Of a stretch of 64,000 bases of DNA, positions 1-12,710 are shown piece by piece (position 1 is the stretch's first letter; each line of letters starts with the position of its first letter). The translations under genes and the position numbers were made by a program. The stretch comes from Sinohyriopsis cumingii (lineage: Eukaryota > Mollusca > Bivalvia > Unionida > Unionidae): positions 106,863,145-106,927,144 of the forward strand of contig CM068830.1 in assembly GCA_028554795.2 (NCBI GenBank), read 5' to 3'. The notes under the pieces are model-generated. The model saw only the letters and a program-made list of their open reading frames with translations. It was not told the DNA's origin and made no database searches.

Positions 1-219
1 AGCTTAATGCATGGTCTTACATATGGCTTATACTCAGTAGGGCAGCTCAATGCATGGTCTTGCATATGGCTTATATACTCATCAGGGCAGCTTAATGCAT
101 GGTCTTACATATGGCTTATACTCAGTAGGGCAGCTCAATGCATGGTCTTGCATATGGCTTATATACTCAGTAGGGCAGCTCAATGCATGGTCTTGCATAT
201 GGCTTGTACTCATTAGGGC
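1..219. repeat. Tandem repeat, about 43-45 bp unit, 5 copies
   Basis: Units starting AGCTTAATGCATGGTCTT or AGCTCAATGCATGGTCTT begin near 1, 44, 89, 132 and 177. Alternate units differ (TTACAT/TTGCAT, 43 or 45 bp), giving a partial two-unit higher-order pattern. The array probably continues to the left of the window. It lies upstream of, and presumably within an intron of, the LMAN2-like gene. Confidence 0.9.
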
Positions 220-779
220 AGCTCCATACTGTCTAATAGCTGCATTTATCTCCATCTCACAGAAAAAGGTGCATTCCTATCCTTGTCTGTGCATCTTAAA
301 GCATCAAATGACCACCATCAGGTTACTGCATGTATCTGACCAAGCATAAAAGGTGATAATGTGGGGAATGTCCAGTTACCACAAAAAAGGATATCATGTC
401 CATGTTGTATGCTACCCTGGATTGGAGGAGGGTGGGAGGGTCTTAAGCACTTCACTACAGAATGGGAGAAACCCTGTCCCAATAATCCAATGCTCTAACA
501 TGAAAAGAGGGGTCATGTTTATGCACAGTACAACCCAACTCTGATTTTACTTCAAGATTTAAAGAAGGAAGATCTCGCTGTCACTCTCTCTCTAAACAAA
601 TACCTTCAGGCAGCTGAGTTTTGCATGGGTAGCCCAAGCATGGCCCAGAACCCTGTTTAGTTGGAGATTTTGCCTGGGGAAATAAAATAAGCTCACATTG
701 TAGTAAGACTTGAAATCACTTGCTTGATGCTTGCTTCATCTCAAATTCCTTGTCAACTCGACAAGGACAAATCCTATTT
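220..779. other. Intronic DNA, nothing recognised
   Basis: Unique-looking AT-rich sequence between the tandem repeat and the SINE. No conserved reading frame or RNA gene was seen. Confidence 0.5.
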
Positions 780-790
780 CATTCTGCCCC

Positions 791-1117
791 TACCGCTCTG
801 GTGGCCCAGTGTTTAGAGCATCCACCTTGGATGCGGGAGATGGTGGGTTCAATCCCTATGCTAGGGTCATACCAAAGACTTATAAAAATGGTACCAACAG
901 CTTCCTTGCTTGGCGCTCAGCATTAAGAGGTGAGTTTAGGACTGGTCGGCCTGATGTCAGGATAATGTAACTGGGTAGGACATCATGCTACATGTCTGCG
1001 GCATGATGTCAAAGTGCTAGACATCGCTATAGACTGCCACACTGCAGACATCGCAGTGATATGAATGAAAAATCGTTAAAGCTAACATTAAAAATCCAAG
1101 TCACACACACACACACC
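791..1117 (+). mobile_element. tRNA-derived SINE, family 1, full length
   Basis: The head looks like a tRNA gene with internal pol III promoter boxes: an A box at about 802-819 (TGGCCCAGTGTTTAGAGC) and a B box at 845-855 (GGTTCAATCCC). A non-tRNA body of about 250 bp follows, ending in a CA-rich simple repeat. The copy is flanked by an 11-bp target-site duplication, CATTCTGCCCC, at 780-790 and 1118-1128, so both ends are defined. Truncated relatives lie at 6501-6689 (+) and 42131-42355 (-). It is not a functional tRNA because no acceptor-stem pairing follows the B box. Confidence 0.85.
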
Positions 1118-1128
1118 CATTCTGCCCC

Positions 1129-1572
1129 AGCTATTCATTCCTCTGGGTATGGAGTTGAAACTCTGCTGTTCTGAGAATTTATCCTTTTAGAATGTCCCTT
1201 GAGGAACACTTCATTGGTGCATCTCCTTTGCTTTGAGAGTTGACTCCTGCACTGCATTTTACAATGCATCCTAATTAGTTGTACAAAACAAAGATAAGGC
1301 AGAAGGGTAAGATCATCAAAATACACATTTTTTTATATCAACCCAACTCTTTTAAAAAGTCCAAGACATTTTCAGTCTAACATCAACACAGGAAACATCC
1401 CTGGGCAACATGTTACCCTCCATAGCCTAAATTAAGACATACAGTAAGGCAGTAACTTTTCTACATACCCAAGCTTGCAGGGGGGATAAATTTTAGTGGC
1501 ATGGCTCTTAAATATTAAAAAGTGCATATCTTATTTAATTTATTGACATAAATTTTACATCATCTCTTTCAG
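1129..1572. other. Intronic DNA, nothing recognised
   Basis: Sequence between the SINE and the first visible LMAN2-like exon. It ends in a normal 3' splice site, CTCTTTCAG, at 1564-1572. Confidence 0.5.
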
Positions 1573-1622
1573 ATAACCATGATATCATTTCCATGAAACT
1601 GTATGAAATCGATTCACCAACA
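1573..1622 (+). CDS. LMAN2-like exon, end of lectin domain
   Basis: 50 nt between a CTTTCAG acceptor and a GTAAGT donor. It starts in phase 1 (two bases complete a D codon) and ends on a codon boundary. It encodes NHDIISMKLYEIDSPT. Confidence 0.88.
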
Positions 1623-4600
1623 GTAAGTGTAAAATATGCAGACATACGTTAATATGTAAGAATTAAAAGTATATGTCATTGTAATGATTACAACATTTAT
1701 TATGACATATATTTACACAGTAGCTAAACAGAAAATGCAGTAGTATATAAGATTCACTTTATCCATACGCATGTCTGTCCATCTGTCAGTACTCCATTAT
1801 AGTTACATGTCAGTTTTCCAAGGCTGTACCTTTTATTTAACAATGGATCTGTCTAGTGATGTGTAAGCACTCCAAGGCAGGAACACTTGTCCATGCATCA
1901 GTTAAGTCCACCATTAGGACTCCAAGGCATTAACTCTAATTTGTCCATGCATTGTCTGGCCACCAATCGGACTCCAAGACTACAACTCAGATGACTTACC
2001 TCTAAGCATTTAGTTATCAATTCGCTGTAAAAGCTGGCTTGTTTTTGTCATGCAGAGGTTTCAGTTTAGCCTATTGTCAGCCTTAATCTGTGTGGGTGTG
2101 CATGTCAAGTATTGTTTTAACCTTGTGCCCTTGGGATATTTTCCAGGTCTTTGTCTTGCAGATCAGCCCACTACAGTACTTTCTAACCCTAATTAATCTG
2201 TTCAGTCATGTGACAAGAATTTAACAGCTAAATATATATATTAAGTTTGAATTGAGTTTCAGTTTTATAAGGTTTTCTAAGGCAGAAAATTGAAATTTGG
2301 GATTGAAATTTATTTCAATATTTGGATTTCAGGTTGGTTTTTTTTACTAGAAAAAATGATACTAAAGAAGAAAATATTCAGGATGAAGAAATAAATTCGG
2401 TCTTGTGGGGATTGTGGTATGATGAAGTTTTGGTTTTGAGTAGTTTTACTATATTACAAAGGGTTTGTGATAAAAACATACTGAGATGTTGTATTGTACA
2501 TTTTGCTAAAATTCACATAAACCCTGTATGCTCTAGCAACTGAGTCCATTTGATCATTGGTGATTGTGGCCAGAAATAAGTATTTACTTGAACGTCTTTG
2601 TCGTTGATTATTATCTCTGTACAACTCTCCCTCGATAACTCATGCACAACGGGGTCCACAAACATAGACTGCACTATAAGTGAGGTGCGACTTACCAAGG
2701 GACCTACACAATTTTTCAAAAATCGCTTTGACATCGAGAAAACTGTGGGGGGGGGACAGCCTTTGGGAACTGGGCTTTTTAATGACTGAAAACTCATTTT
2801 ACAATCACGTTGATAATAATTTTTAATAACGCGCTTTTTCTAATGAAGTTGTTCGTTATTTTATTTAAATAACATTTATTTTTTCAAAATGTCCAACATA
2901 TTAAAGATTGTTTCAACTGGTTTCAACAACCATCACATGTATGTGATAAATCTGTGTATTACGTCACTGCTTTTTGTTTTCTTGATGAGTCTAGTTCCTG
3001 TAATGGTGCTTAATAGTAACCTGCCAAATCGGGAGTCCACAGAGCATGGAACTAGACTAACTGTTGATACACCACCAAACAAGATTTATTTTTTACAAAA
3101 ACACACAACATTTATTTCGTGAGACAGTCGTCTACATCAAAACTCAATTTTTATATTGTTCAATTAGTACAATATTGGTGTCGTGATTTCATTGGAAGTA
3201 ATAATGAAACTTGTTATCATCCTTGAGGATATCACTAAGTGCCAGTTCAAGAATTCTCAGAAACTCGCATGCCCACAATGGTCTGTATCTGTGAAATCAA
3301 GCTCTTTATTTTATGAAGTATTCTTTTCACTTGGTGCCATGTTATCTTTGATCAGTTATGAAAGAGTCGGTTAATTTAAGGAAGTTTATGTTACATACAC
3401 AATAACATTTATAAGTGTTCAATTGATCAAATAAAGTGAGTTCACCCAACATACGACCGGGGACACTAGTTTTTAAGTTTGTAGGATTTTTGTGCCTTTT
3501 AACTTTTCTTTTATTCCACCTCCTTTATTTGATTCAAAAGACATAATTAACGTGATAATACAAAGGAAGGCCAGCTTTTAATTCAGTACAACAATACAGC
3601 AAATACTTCCGGAAGTCAGTTATCAAAATACAGTCGGCACTTAATTAGGTTCTCAGAGAAATGCTCATGGACATAGCTGTTACGGTAGATTGACGCATTT
3701 TACGTTTAATTACAAGAGGACACATTGCATTTAATGACGATTACACTTAAAAGGAACTAAAAGATAACCCTGGTACACAAATTTCAATTGATAAAAAAAA
3801 TTTTTTAATTGTATTTATTTATTAAAATACTGCCTGCACTCGGCATAAGTGACATTTTTATTGATCAAAATTTCCTTATATATCGTTAATTGTGGTGTAC
3901 TAGGAATGTTGTTAGCAAAGAAAATGTAAAAGAATTGTATGACCTATATTTAAACTCGATATTTCATTGTGTTGATTAAAATATTCAAGTCCTATCTACT
4001 CTTTCCAACGATAAAACAAGCAGTACATCAGAGTTTCCATTACCAATTTTGATTGAGATTTTCTTCAAGTTCAACAAATAGGAATCAATTTTTGGGGTAT
4101 TTTCTGGTTTAAAAAATGGGATCCATGCCTGACCCAGTGTTATAAGCAGGGCGAGTTATCAGGGCACAGTTATCGAGGGAGTGGTGTATTTTGGTAAATG
4201 ACCATTCATCCTGATATTTTTGTCCCTCAGGTGGTAGGTTTACTTTGGCTCTTTCTCTAACTCGTGCATAAAAATGAGGTACATAACACACTGCACATTA
4301 ATATAATGGCTCAAACCAAGATAATTCTCATTAGTATAAAAGTGATAAAGTTTAAGTAGGTATGACATGACATTTTCTTATTGACAAAAAAAAAAAAACG
4401 TGAATAGAAATGACTTATCTGTAGAAATAACAGAAAATGGTTCAGAATTATCCAGCTTACATTAAGTGTCAAGAGATGATAAAATGGGACAGTGGGTGCT
4501 TTTATTTGGACAAATAGAAATAATTCTCCTTACCATGGATATAACAAAGGACACACAAATATTAAATTACCAACCCATTAACACTGCAAAACAAAGATGC

Positions 4601-7600
4601 AGTTTTGTTTTTAAAATTTTTAAAGTTATGATTATTCTTTAGAACAGTAATCCAGTGTGTTTCATAATCCTTATTGGGAAGAAAAATGGCATCCTGTTAT
4701 ATCTCCAAGCAAGTAATGGTCCTTGTGTTGAAATACTAAACTTAATGTTGTCAGAGCATAATTAGATATATTGGTTTTTCTGTTATCACACAATCATAAC
4801 ATCAGCTGGATATTTTCTGTACTGATGTCAAAATTGTAGGACAAAGATCCCATTGGTGTCATACATTACATTACAAAATGATTCTTTTGTTTTCGTACAT
4901 GATGGACATTTATTTAAAAAGCAACAGTATTGAGATATCTTACATTAGTAAAATTATGATACTGTGATTTCATTGCAAACCTCTTACTGTCTATTTAGGA
5001 AATGTAATTAAATTACATACTTTGGAATTCAATTCTCCATAATGAAAAATGTCTATGAAACTATGTTTTTTGATTACTTAGTATGCCATTTGATTGATTT
5101 GCTTGCTATCTTCATCATGTTTGCAATTTAATTGGATAAACCACTGCTTAATGTTAGATACTTAATAATGGTACTTACATAATAATATTTAAAATGGATT
5201 TCAATTACACAATTAAAATGATGTCTTAATACATGCTGGCAGAATTTGCATTTCCTTTTAACTTTTTTCATTACTTTTCTCCTATTATTTAATTTGATAC
5301 AAAAGATATAATTAACATGATAATGTGAAAACAGATCTACTTTTTAATTGATTGTAACAATGCAGCAAGAACGTCCATAAGTTAGAGAACAAAATATAGT
5401 AGTCGCCTAATTAGATCCTTGCAGAAATGTTCACAGGCATACCAGTGACAGTTGTGTGATGCTTCTGCTGTTTGAACACAATAAGGCATAATTGTATTTA
5501 TGATTACACTCAAACTGAATAAAAGATAGAACTAAAACACCAATTTTACTTGGTTTGGGTTTGATTGACATAACATTATTATTGTCTGGATTTTTTCATA
5601 TTAGCAAAATTATCTGTATAACTAACTTTATTTTAGCATGAATCAGTTTTGTGCCAGTTTAGTCGTATTAATAAATCTGTGAAAATATTAAGCCCCTATA
5701 ATTTTAAATACATTTTGCCAAGCAGAAATTTTCTTGTCAGTCATACTTGATGTATAGTTGTATCCAACAAAATGTCCCATTTACATTAAAATTTGTATTA
5801 AAGTTCTGATGACTTGAAAAACATTAATGTAAAAACTGGTATGTGAATAAGATTTAGAAATTGTTGTTAGTTCTTTTGGGGGAATTAGACAACTAATGCT
5901 GTCTTTTTTTGTTTTTGCTCCAGGATACAGCTCAGGACTATTTTGGTCTGCCAAAGGCTGAAAATGTAGAACCCCCAAGGGGTAAGTATCTCACTTCTAC
6001 TGTTTACAAGTGAACAGTTGTATATGAGCCTTTTTTGACAAAACAGGCAAGTTTATGTTAATATGGATGGGAACATGGTATAGTTGAAGTTAACATTAAG
6101 GGTTCAGTCAGTGAGGTTCAAGTATTTACAAACACGAACAATTGCTTTGTACTGTGATCCTAGTTATACAACATTTCTGATGACTCAGTTCAGCCCACCC
6201 CACCACATCCCACCCACTGAGGAACCTTACACCACCTTCATTGAATGTAGGATATATTTTAGCCCACCTGAGACACATGTATCGCTGAAGTTAATATTAT
6301 TATCTTGTATTTAAAGTTTCTTGAAAGTCATGTATCCCCTACATTGGTTGCTGTATTCAAATGGAAATATGGAATAATTTTATATGTTAATCAAAAGTTT
6401 GTATCCAGGTAGGTTTTCTATCTCACCTTTGACACAAGTAGTTGGTAACAAGATTAAGATTCTTTGTTAACGCGATTTGATGTAATTTAAGAAGTTGGTG
6501 TTAGGACTGGTCGGCCTGGTGTCAGGATAATGTGACTGGGTGGGACATCATGCTACATGTCTGCAGCATGATGCCACAGTGCTAGACATCACTATAAACT
6601 GCCACACTGCAGACATCATAGTGATATGACTGAAAAATTGTTAAAGCTACGTTAAAAATCCAAATCATACACACACACACACACACACAAAATCCCGTTC
6701 GCATATAAGCTGACCACCCAAACTGAATAGGTATAAACACTAAAAAGTGAATGACCCATGTATAAGCCAACCCAAAAGTCCAAGATGACATCACAAGATG
6801 CACGTGGTAAGTTCAAATGCATTTATTTAAGCAGACTTACATTAGCAAAAATTACCAGTATAATTTTCTCGGTGTTGGCATGTACAATTATTACATAGAA
6901 ATGGTGTAAATTTGTTTGAAAAGTCAAGAAATTTATTTAATTTTTGTCTTCTTATTGTTTTGGCCCAATTCAGATTTGTGTATAACTTGATTGGATGATA
7001 AGAATGGTGCATTTGCGGGTTGCTGTAACACTACCTTGCCATTTTGACTAGATTATTGTTTGTTTATGCATTATTGCATTAGACTTTTGATATAAATGCA
7101 CCAGTAATTAACGTTTTTTTTTGCCTTGAAATTGTAAATACTTAATTCATTAAAATGTTATTGCAGTATGACAGCAATAAACAATAATAGGGTTTGATTC
7201 AACACTCACAGTTAGGCTAGTGACAGTATTTACATAATGGCACCACCGCATATGCATTGTAGGTTAGAACACACACTGAATGAAGTACAGTCAAACCCAC
7301 TTATCTCGACCTCGGTTATCTCGACAACCCGCTTATGTCGAGCGTTTTGGTCCGGTCCCGAAAAAATTCTTCTTTGTTATGCTATTTTTTACCCGCTTAT
7401 CTCGACCTCTGTTAAGTCGATAACCCGGTTATGTCGGGCATAAGTTTCGGTCCGAAGTAACATGTGGACCCGCTTAATTCGACGAAATGCAACTTTTTAA
7501 CGTCAATCTCACAGAAATTGTACAAGAAATAGTCAGCAAAAGCGATCGATTTTCAGGCACAATTTTGGTCCGTTACGGCAGTAGTCACATGTTTATTTCA

Positions 7601-9199
7601 TATTCTTTCTATTTTTGGTTCGTAAGAGTAGCTTAATCGATTAGTTTATTAAGAATATATCATGTTCACTACATAAAATATTCAAGGATTCACAAAGACA
7701 AGAGTGTGTACAAATTACAATGTAACTTTATTTTACGAAAACGCAGAATCTTAGATGTCAGCTACATGTGTATTTTATCATTTCCCTTTTATTTCTTAAG
7801 GTACATTTCAGATATGAATTATGTTCCGAAGTACATGTATACATGAAACAACAATCAAGGAGATACAAGTAATGAAATATTATGTACATGTACACATTAA
7901 TAATCAATGTGCAGACGGAAAAGTGCTGATCGGCTGAATATTCAGGTCATGAAATTGCTCCATATGCACGTAATATCATGACGATTTATTGTATAGCATT
8001 TTATGACAAAATAGCCAAACATGTCAGCAATATTTTCAAAATATCTAGGAATTATAAACTGAACATAATGTAGTGGAAATACAAAAATATACGGTAAAAT
8101 TACCTACACGTACATGTACAATAAACGCATACTATATATGAATAAAAAAATGAATACTTTTTTCATTTTGAATATATACATCTATAAAACACACAGTTTC
8201 CAGGGTCGGTGTGCTTTGCAATAAAATAACCTTTGTATTTGATATCCTTCCGGTAAGTTCAAAGAATTAGTTTACTGCTCGCTACCGGATGTGTTTATTC
8301 ACCACCCGCGCATCTATTTATTTGCCATCTGGAATCATAATTGATACAAACTCGCATTGATGCCTGCGGGGTAAGTAGTCTACTCAACATTAACTTGCTT
8401 TAATAAATACTCTTTGTAACCCATGCTAGCGAAAGGAGTGTCATTTGCACTCACAGTCAATGTACATGTACATGTACATGTATTTTCAAAAACATTTATT
8501 GATCGTTATCTGCGAGATACTGTCATATATTAACCTGGATATAATACAATCTTGGTTATTTTGCACCTAACACCGCGTTATGCATGAATGGCGGGTGCCT
8601 GAAAGCAATCGGTGGATGTTTCTCTCTCACTCTCTCGTTTGTGATTTTCTTTGATCCATTTTTCAATCTGATAACATATTCAAACCTCTGAGTACAACCA
8701 AACATGATTTGTTTTTCAATATTCACATCAATTATAAAAATGCGTCGTGTGTTATCTGACATAAGTGATGCACACTACAGTAATGGATGCATACGCTACA
8801 TGTGATATAAGGAGTTCATAGATATATTTTTTCTTTAATAAATTACTTATGATGATAAAAAAGGAATAAATGATAACAACACCAGGTTAGTTCATTTCAT
8901 TTTATTATCAATTAAGCGTTTTGTTTATTTTATTGTAACATGCAGTGGGAGGGGATTCCAGTAAACACCAGCATGAGACAGGAGTAATGCTCAAGGACAT
9001 TTTTAAAATTACCGGTTTTTATGAACCCGGATATCTCGGGACCCGGTTATGTCGACGATTTTTTTACACCCCCGACGTAATCGAGATAACCGGGTTTGAC
9101 TGTACATCTCTTGGATTTGAATCATTGGCACCACTGCAGTAAACTTTAATGATAAATCCAAAATACAATAATGAAGTTTCAGAAATAATGTTACATATG

Positions 9200-9259
<60 letters not shown>

Positions 9260-10184
9260 AAGATTAAAAATTAATTTCTAAAAATGTCAGTACAAATGAA
9301 TTGCAAATAAACTTATGTAGATAAGCTCTTCCAGTATATGTAAATATGAAGTACTATGAATAAAATATGAACGGTAACAATGCTGTAATTCTGTACATTA
9401 GAGTTATTACATATAGTATCTGAAGACATTCGATTAGAGTTCATTTTGAATGACTGATGACCTGGTCCAGTACAAAGTCTGCTTGGAATTTAAGAACTTC
9501 TTTGATTGACAATGTATTTTAATTCAGGCAGTCATTAATTGATGGGTTGAAACATTAGGAAATCAACCTTTCATAATTTTATCTTGTAAAAGTTTATAAT
9601 GGAGTGAAAATTTTAGTTCAAAAGGGTTACAGATATGGGTTTCGGGGCAAAACATACTGATATCATGTAATTGTACAAAACACAGTAAGTTCTGCACTTA
9701 AATTCAGACTTACCCCATTTATGAAGTTGAATTATATATATATATATATAAACACACTTTAAGATCTGATCCAAGTGCAAACTGGCTACACCCAGATCTA
9801 CTGTTACATAATGCATGGGCAGATCTGTATCTGTACAGTTTGTTAATAGTGATCAACAAACCAAACAAGAAAGACCCTGATCTGCTGGCACATTCTGCAA
9901 TCACAGATCAAGGTTTGTTGTTTGCATCAGATTATATGCAAATATGTATGTTATTTTGCTGTGGGTTTGTGGTCTTTGAACAAAAGTGCTCTTTTAAAAA
10001 TTTTATATGAAGTATCAACATTTTTCTCATTCCAGATCATATAGACGATCATAGGAATACAGTGTCAGGATGGAAAATTTTCTTCATTATAATATTAGTC
10101 CTGATTGGTATTGCTGTTTGTGGAGTTGTTGGGTACGTCATTTTTATGAAAAACCAGGAGAACTCCAGAAAACGGTTATATTAG
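1573..10184 (+). CDS. VIP36/LMAN2-family L-type lectin, last three exons (partial gene)
   Basis: This is the 3' part of a gene for an L-type (leguminous-type) mannose-binding cargo lectin of the early secretory pathway. The exons are 1573-1622, 5924-5981 and 10036-10184, joined in phases 0 and 1 with GT-AG introns. The first encodes NHDIISMKLYEI, matching as I recall it the NHDIISMKLF stretch at the end of the VIP36 lectin domain. The second is a variable linker. The third encodes a short acidic linker, one hydrophobic transmembrane segment and a basic cytosolic tail ending KRLY, close to the KRFY tail of VIP36. The lectin domain itself lies in exons left of the window. LMAN2 and its paralogue LMAN2L cannot be separated from this tail alone. 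The two introns hold TA-flanked transposons and SINE copies. Confidence 0.88.
1623..2621. other. Intron, nothing recognised
   Basis: AT-rich intronic sequence with faint internal similarity around the word ACTCCAAG at about 1868-1975. No gene was seen. Confidence 0.4.
2622..4186. mobile_element. Non-autonomous TA-target DNA transposon, copy 1 (pogo/Tigger-type termini)
   Basis: The ends are inverted: CAACTCTCCCTCGATAACT at the left and, on the other strand, CACCACTCCCTCGATAACT at the right, each next to a TA dinucleotide (2620-2621 and 4187-4188). A second copy in the opposite orientation occupies 34517-36067, with clear matches at both ends and inside (for example the block ending GGGATCCATGCCTG near 4130). 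No transposase was recognised, so it looks non-autonomous. The Tc1/mariner-pogo assignment rests on the TA target and terminus style. Confidence 0.8.
4187..5249. other. Intron, no gene seen
   Basis: AT-rich intronic sequence. Its right part may belong to the diverged element relic that is clear at 5250-5560. Confidence 0.4.
5250..5560 (+). repeat. Diverged relic of the 2622-4186 transposon family
   Basis: This stretch aligns by eye, in the same orientation, with about 3495-3780 of copy 1. Shared words include the ATAATTAAC(G/A)TGATAAT region, the CAGCA(A/G)A region and the ACACAATAAGGCAT/ACACATTGCAT region. It is much more diverged than the 34517-36067 copy, so it is probably an older insertion. 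Confidence 0.6.
5924..5981 (+). CDS. LMAN2-like exon, luminal linker
   Basis: 58 nt between TTGCTCCAG and GTAAGT. It is read in phase 0 and leaves one G that completes a D codon with the next exon. It encodes a variable acidic linker starting DTAQDYFGLPK. Confidence 0.8.
6501..6689 (+). mobile_element. SINE family 1, 5'-truncated copy
   Basis: Matches the body of the SINE at 791-1117 from TTAGGACTGGTCGGCCTG onward, and ends in (AC)n at about 6669-6689. The tRNA-like head is missing. Confidence 0.8.
7288..9102. mobile_element. TA-flanked DNA transposon, non-autonomous (pogo/Tigger-type)
   Basis: The termini are inverted: CAGTCAAACCCACTTATCTC at the left and CAGTCAAACCCGGTTATCTC on the opposite strand at the right, flanked by TA at 7286-7287 and 9103-9104. 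The subterminal parts repeat TTATCTCGAC-like words on both strands. The interior of about 1.5 kb has no convincing transposase frame. It lies in the last intron of the LMAN2-like gene. Confidence 0.82.
9204..9256. repeat. (TA)n microsatellite
   Basis: Uninterrupted TA dinucleotides, more than 25 units. Confidence 0.95.
9760..9925. repeat. Dispersed AGATCT-rich repeat, copy 1
   Basis: Contains words such as AGATCTACTGTTACATAATGCA, here shortened to AGATCTACTG, and CCCTGATCTGCTGGCAC with near-inverted partners, so the copy can fold back. Related copies lie at 12524-12710 and 18806-18965. Probably a small foldback or MITE-like element; the family is unknown to me. Confidence 0.55.
10036..10184 (+). 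CDS. LMAN2-like terminal coding exon: transmembrane segment and tail
   Basis: 149 nt from a CATTCCAG acceptor to a TAG stop at 10182-10184. It encodes DHIDDHRNTVSGW, then a hydrophobic helix of about 21 residues, then a basic tail ending SRKRLY. The short cytosolic tail with its end tyrosine is the kind of signal that steers VIP36-type lectins between ER, ERGIC and Golgi. Confidence 0.88.
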
Positions 10185-10293
10185 AAACAGCAGCAGGAAA
10201 TTTTATTCCATAGTATTGGAAATTGAAATCATAATCTACAATTTGAAATCAATTGCTTGTTCATTACGCTTGTTTCCTAAGGGCCATTTCAGA

Positions 10294-10320
10294 AATAAAT
10301 TTGTTATGTGTAAGAATAAA
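10294..10320 (+). terminator. Polyadenylation signals after the LMAN2-like gene
   Basis: AATAAA occurs at 10294-10299 and 10315-10320, about 110-135 nt after the stop codon. Longer 3' ends using later AATAAA words cannot be excluded. Confidence 0.5.
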
Positions 10321-11406
10321 TTTGCAACTTACTGAATGAAAAAGTCACATATTGGGGTTTGGTATTTGTGTTTTTTGTTATTTTTGTGAAAACTCAAGAA
10401 AATCCTTCTGAAAGCACTTGCATTGATTTAATTGCTAAGTATTGAAATCTTAACCTGTGGGGTTTTTTTTTGTTTTTTTAATGAAGTAACTGTTCATTCT
10501 GCTTATTTTCTGATGAGTCTTTTAGAAACAGAGGGTGGGAGGGGCTAAAATAAGATTGGAATTGGTTTGAATGAAAAATCAAGCATTCACATATCCTAAA
10601 GGTTTTTATTGGACCAAACAAAAGAAAGAAAAAGATTGTTAACAATTGTGTTTTGATATGATCAGTTCTAATCAAATTTAATTTTGATTGGGTCAACAGA
10701 AATTAATTTTCTTCTCAAAATTCATCTGGATTAGGGTTTTGTTTCCAAAGGAGATACAAAATTTGCACTAACTGAATTTCATTTTGTCAAGTTCTGAAAT
10801 CCAAAGTAGTACTATAGAAATTATTGACATCTTGAATATGATCCAGTAGGTGACTTTAAAACAAAACACTGTAAATTAGAAAATGTAGTTTTTTTTTTTT
10901 TTCAATTTTAAAATATGGTGTAGCAAATTGCTTGAATTCTATTACTTCTGAAGATATTGGCAAATTGTGAATGGTCTGTTTCTCCCTTGCCATTGATTTT
11001 GTAATGTGATATTATACCTTACATAAATTTCCGAAAACTTGTTTATTTTTTACACTACAGATATCCAGAACCAAAATCGATTTTTAGCATACAGTAGTAA
11101 GTGAATTTTTCCAAGATCATTGCATCTGAATTATGTTTGTGAGTGCCTTAGTTTATCATTTTCACCCCAGTTGTACAGTGCTGTTGCCACTTGTACAGTG
11201 CTGTTGTTTCCTCTGATTGTAAATGTTTTCAGTATGAAATATTTTTATCATTACTGTGCATTTTTCTTTATAATTTCACATTTGTGCAATTCTGAGTTCA
11301 TGTTTTTTAGTCGTAGCTGGAGAAAACCAAGTTTTAGGGTAGGAATTGTGAATAAAAATTACACAGTGCTTTTGTATGACTGCCACTACATCAGATCAAC
11401 AAAAAT
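10321..11406. other. Intergenic DNA, nothing recognised
   Basis: AT-rich sequence with short homopolymer tracts. No conserved frame was seen. Confidence 0.4.
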
Positions 11407-11419
11407 ACATCATTAACAC

Positions 11420-11597
11420 AGTCCAAGGCTCGGCTAGCGTGGGTACGTGGGAAAGCCTGCCAGTAGCTTCTCGTGGGTCGGTGGTTCTTACCTGGGTTTT
11501 CCAGGGTTCTTCCTCCACCAGTAATACTGGCCGCCATGTATAGCCTATCTTGTGCTGAAAAATGGCGTTAAACCCTAGAACAACAACAACAACAACA
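11420..11597 (+). mobile_element. SINE family 2, 5'-truncated copy with target-site duplication
   Basis: Matches the 3' body of the SINEs at 26872-27120 and 27892-28148 (here in sense orientation) and ends in a (CAA)n tail. The 13-bp direct repeat ACATCATTAACAC at 11407-11419 and 11598-11610 marks the insertion. The tRNA-like head is missing. Confidence 0.88.
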
Positions 11598-11610
11598 ACA
11601 TCATTAACAC

Positions 11611-12523
11611 CACAATGTAACAGTCTTCTACACAAACATGAAAGCATGTTTTATTTATTGATAAGTGAATGTGTCTGAGATAGAATGGATTGACTTATTC
11701 AGACATCATGAAAGGATCACTATGGCAAGAAAATTGTCCATGTTTTGCAATGATTGTTTCATCTGCTTTATGTGTATTTCATGTGAAATAATGAAATATT
11801 GGCAGTCACAAGTAAGAAAGGAGCATAATGGATTGTTGTCCATGGCTTGTGACAATGGTTATACTGGAAACCTTCCCTAAATTGGCCCTCTCTTTAACCC
11901 AGGCTTATCACCAGACAGATCAAACAGTTTTAGTCCCATATGTCAATCAGATATTATTTGAACGGCCATTTACTGGACACCTCATTAAAATGGTCACAAA
12001 TTTAGGTCACAGTAGTGTCTGGTTTAGAGTAGTTTCACTGTTTTTACAAAGGTGGAAAAAATTTGTTTAAAACAATAGCTGGTTAGTGAGACTTCTAGAA
12101 ATTTTAATGTAAAATGAGTAGAAACTTAATATTATAAAGTTTTAAGCAAAAATTTTCTTGTATGAGATCTCTGTACAACATTTTCATTGTAATAGCATGA
12201 TGCATTGTTAAAATAATTCTGACATCGAATCGATCTTAATAAATGTCCATAATGAAGTTAATATATATAAAATCATATTATCATTTTGACATTGCTATTA
12301 TTTGTCACATATTTTTAAAGCAGACAAACCTCTGTTCAGTAATATTGTTCGTTACTAGTCATCAACTTAGTAAAAAATGCTTTTGATGGTAATTATTGAG
12401 TTATCAATATCCACCTTCAAAACAGTTCTAGCACCAGTTTAGGAGCTATGCAGATATTTGTCAAGCACTTAAATTAGTAGATAATATAAGTGTAATACCC
12501 TATATACTCACATCCAAGTCGGG
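11611..12523. other. Intergenic DNA, nothing recognised
   Basis: No conserved frame, RNA gene or clear repeat was seen. Confidence 0.4.
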
Positions 12524-12710
12524 TTCAGGTGTAAACAACACAGACCCTGATCTGCCATCACAAGTGCTATGGCAGTAGATCAGGTCTGTATGGTTTCTTT
12601 TACTAATTACTCATAACAAACTGCATAGATCCAGATCTACTGGTGCATTTTGCAATGGTAGATCTAGGTCTCTGCAGTTTGTAATCAGATCTGAGCTAAA
12701 CACGAGTATA
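12524..12710. repeat. Dispersed AGATCT-rich repeat, copy 2
   Basis: Shares the words CAGACCCTGATCTGCC, CAGATCTACTGGTGCATT and TGCAATGGTAGATCT with the copy at 9760-9925, and has the same self-complementary layout. Confidence 0.55.

Noticed and set aside
791-870. tRNA-like sequence with A and B boxes
   Set aside because: It is the head of a SINE: it lacks proper stem pairing, is followed by a SINE body and is flanked by a target-site duplication.
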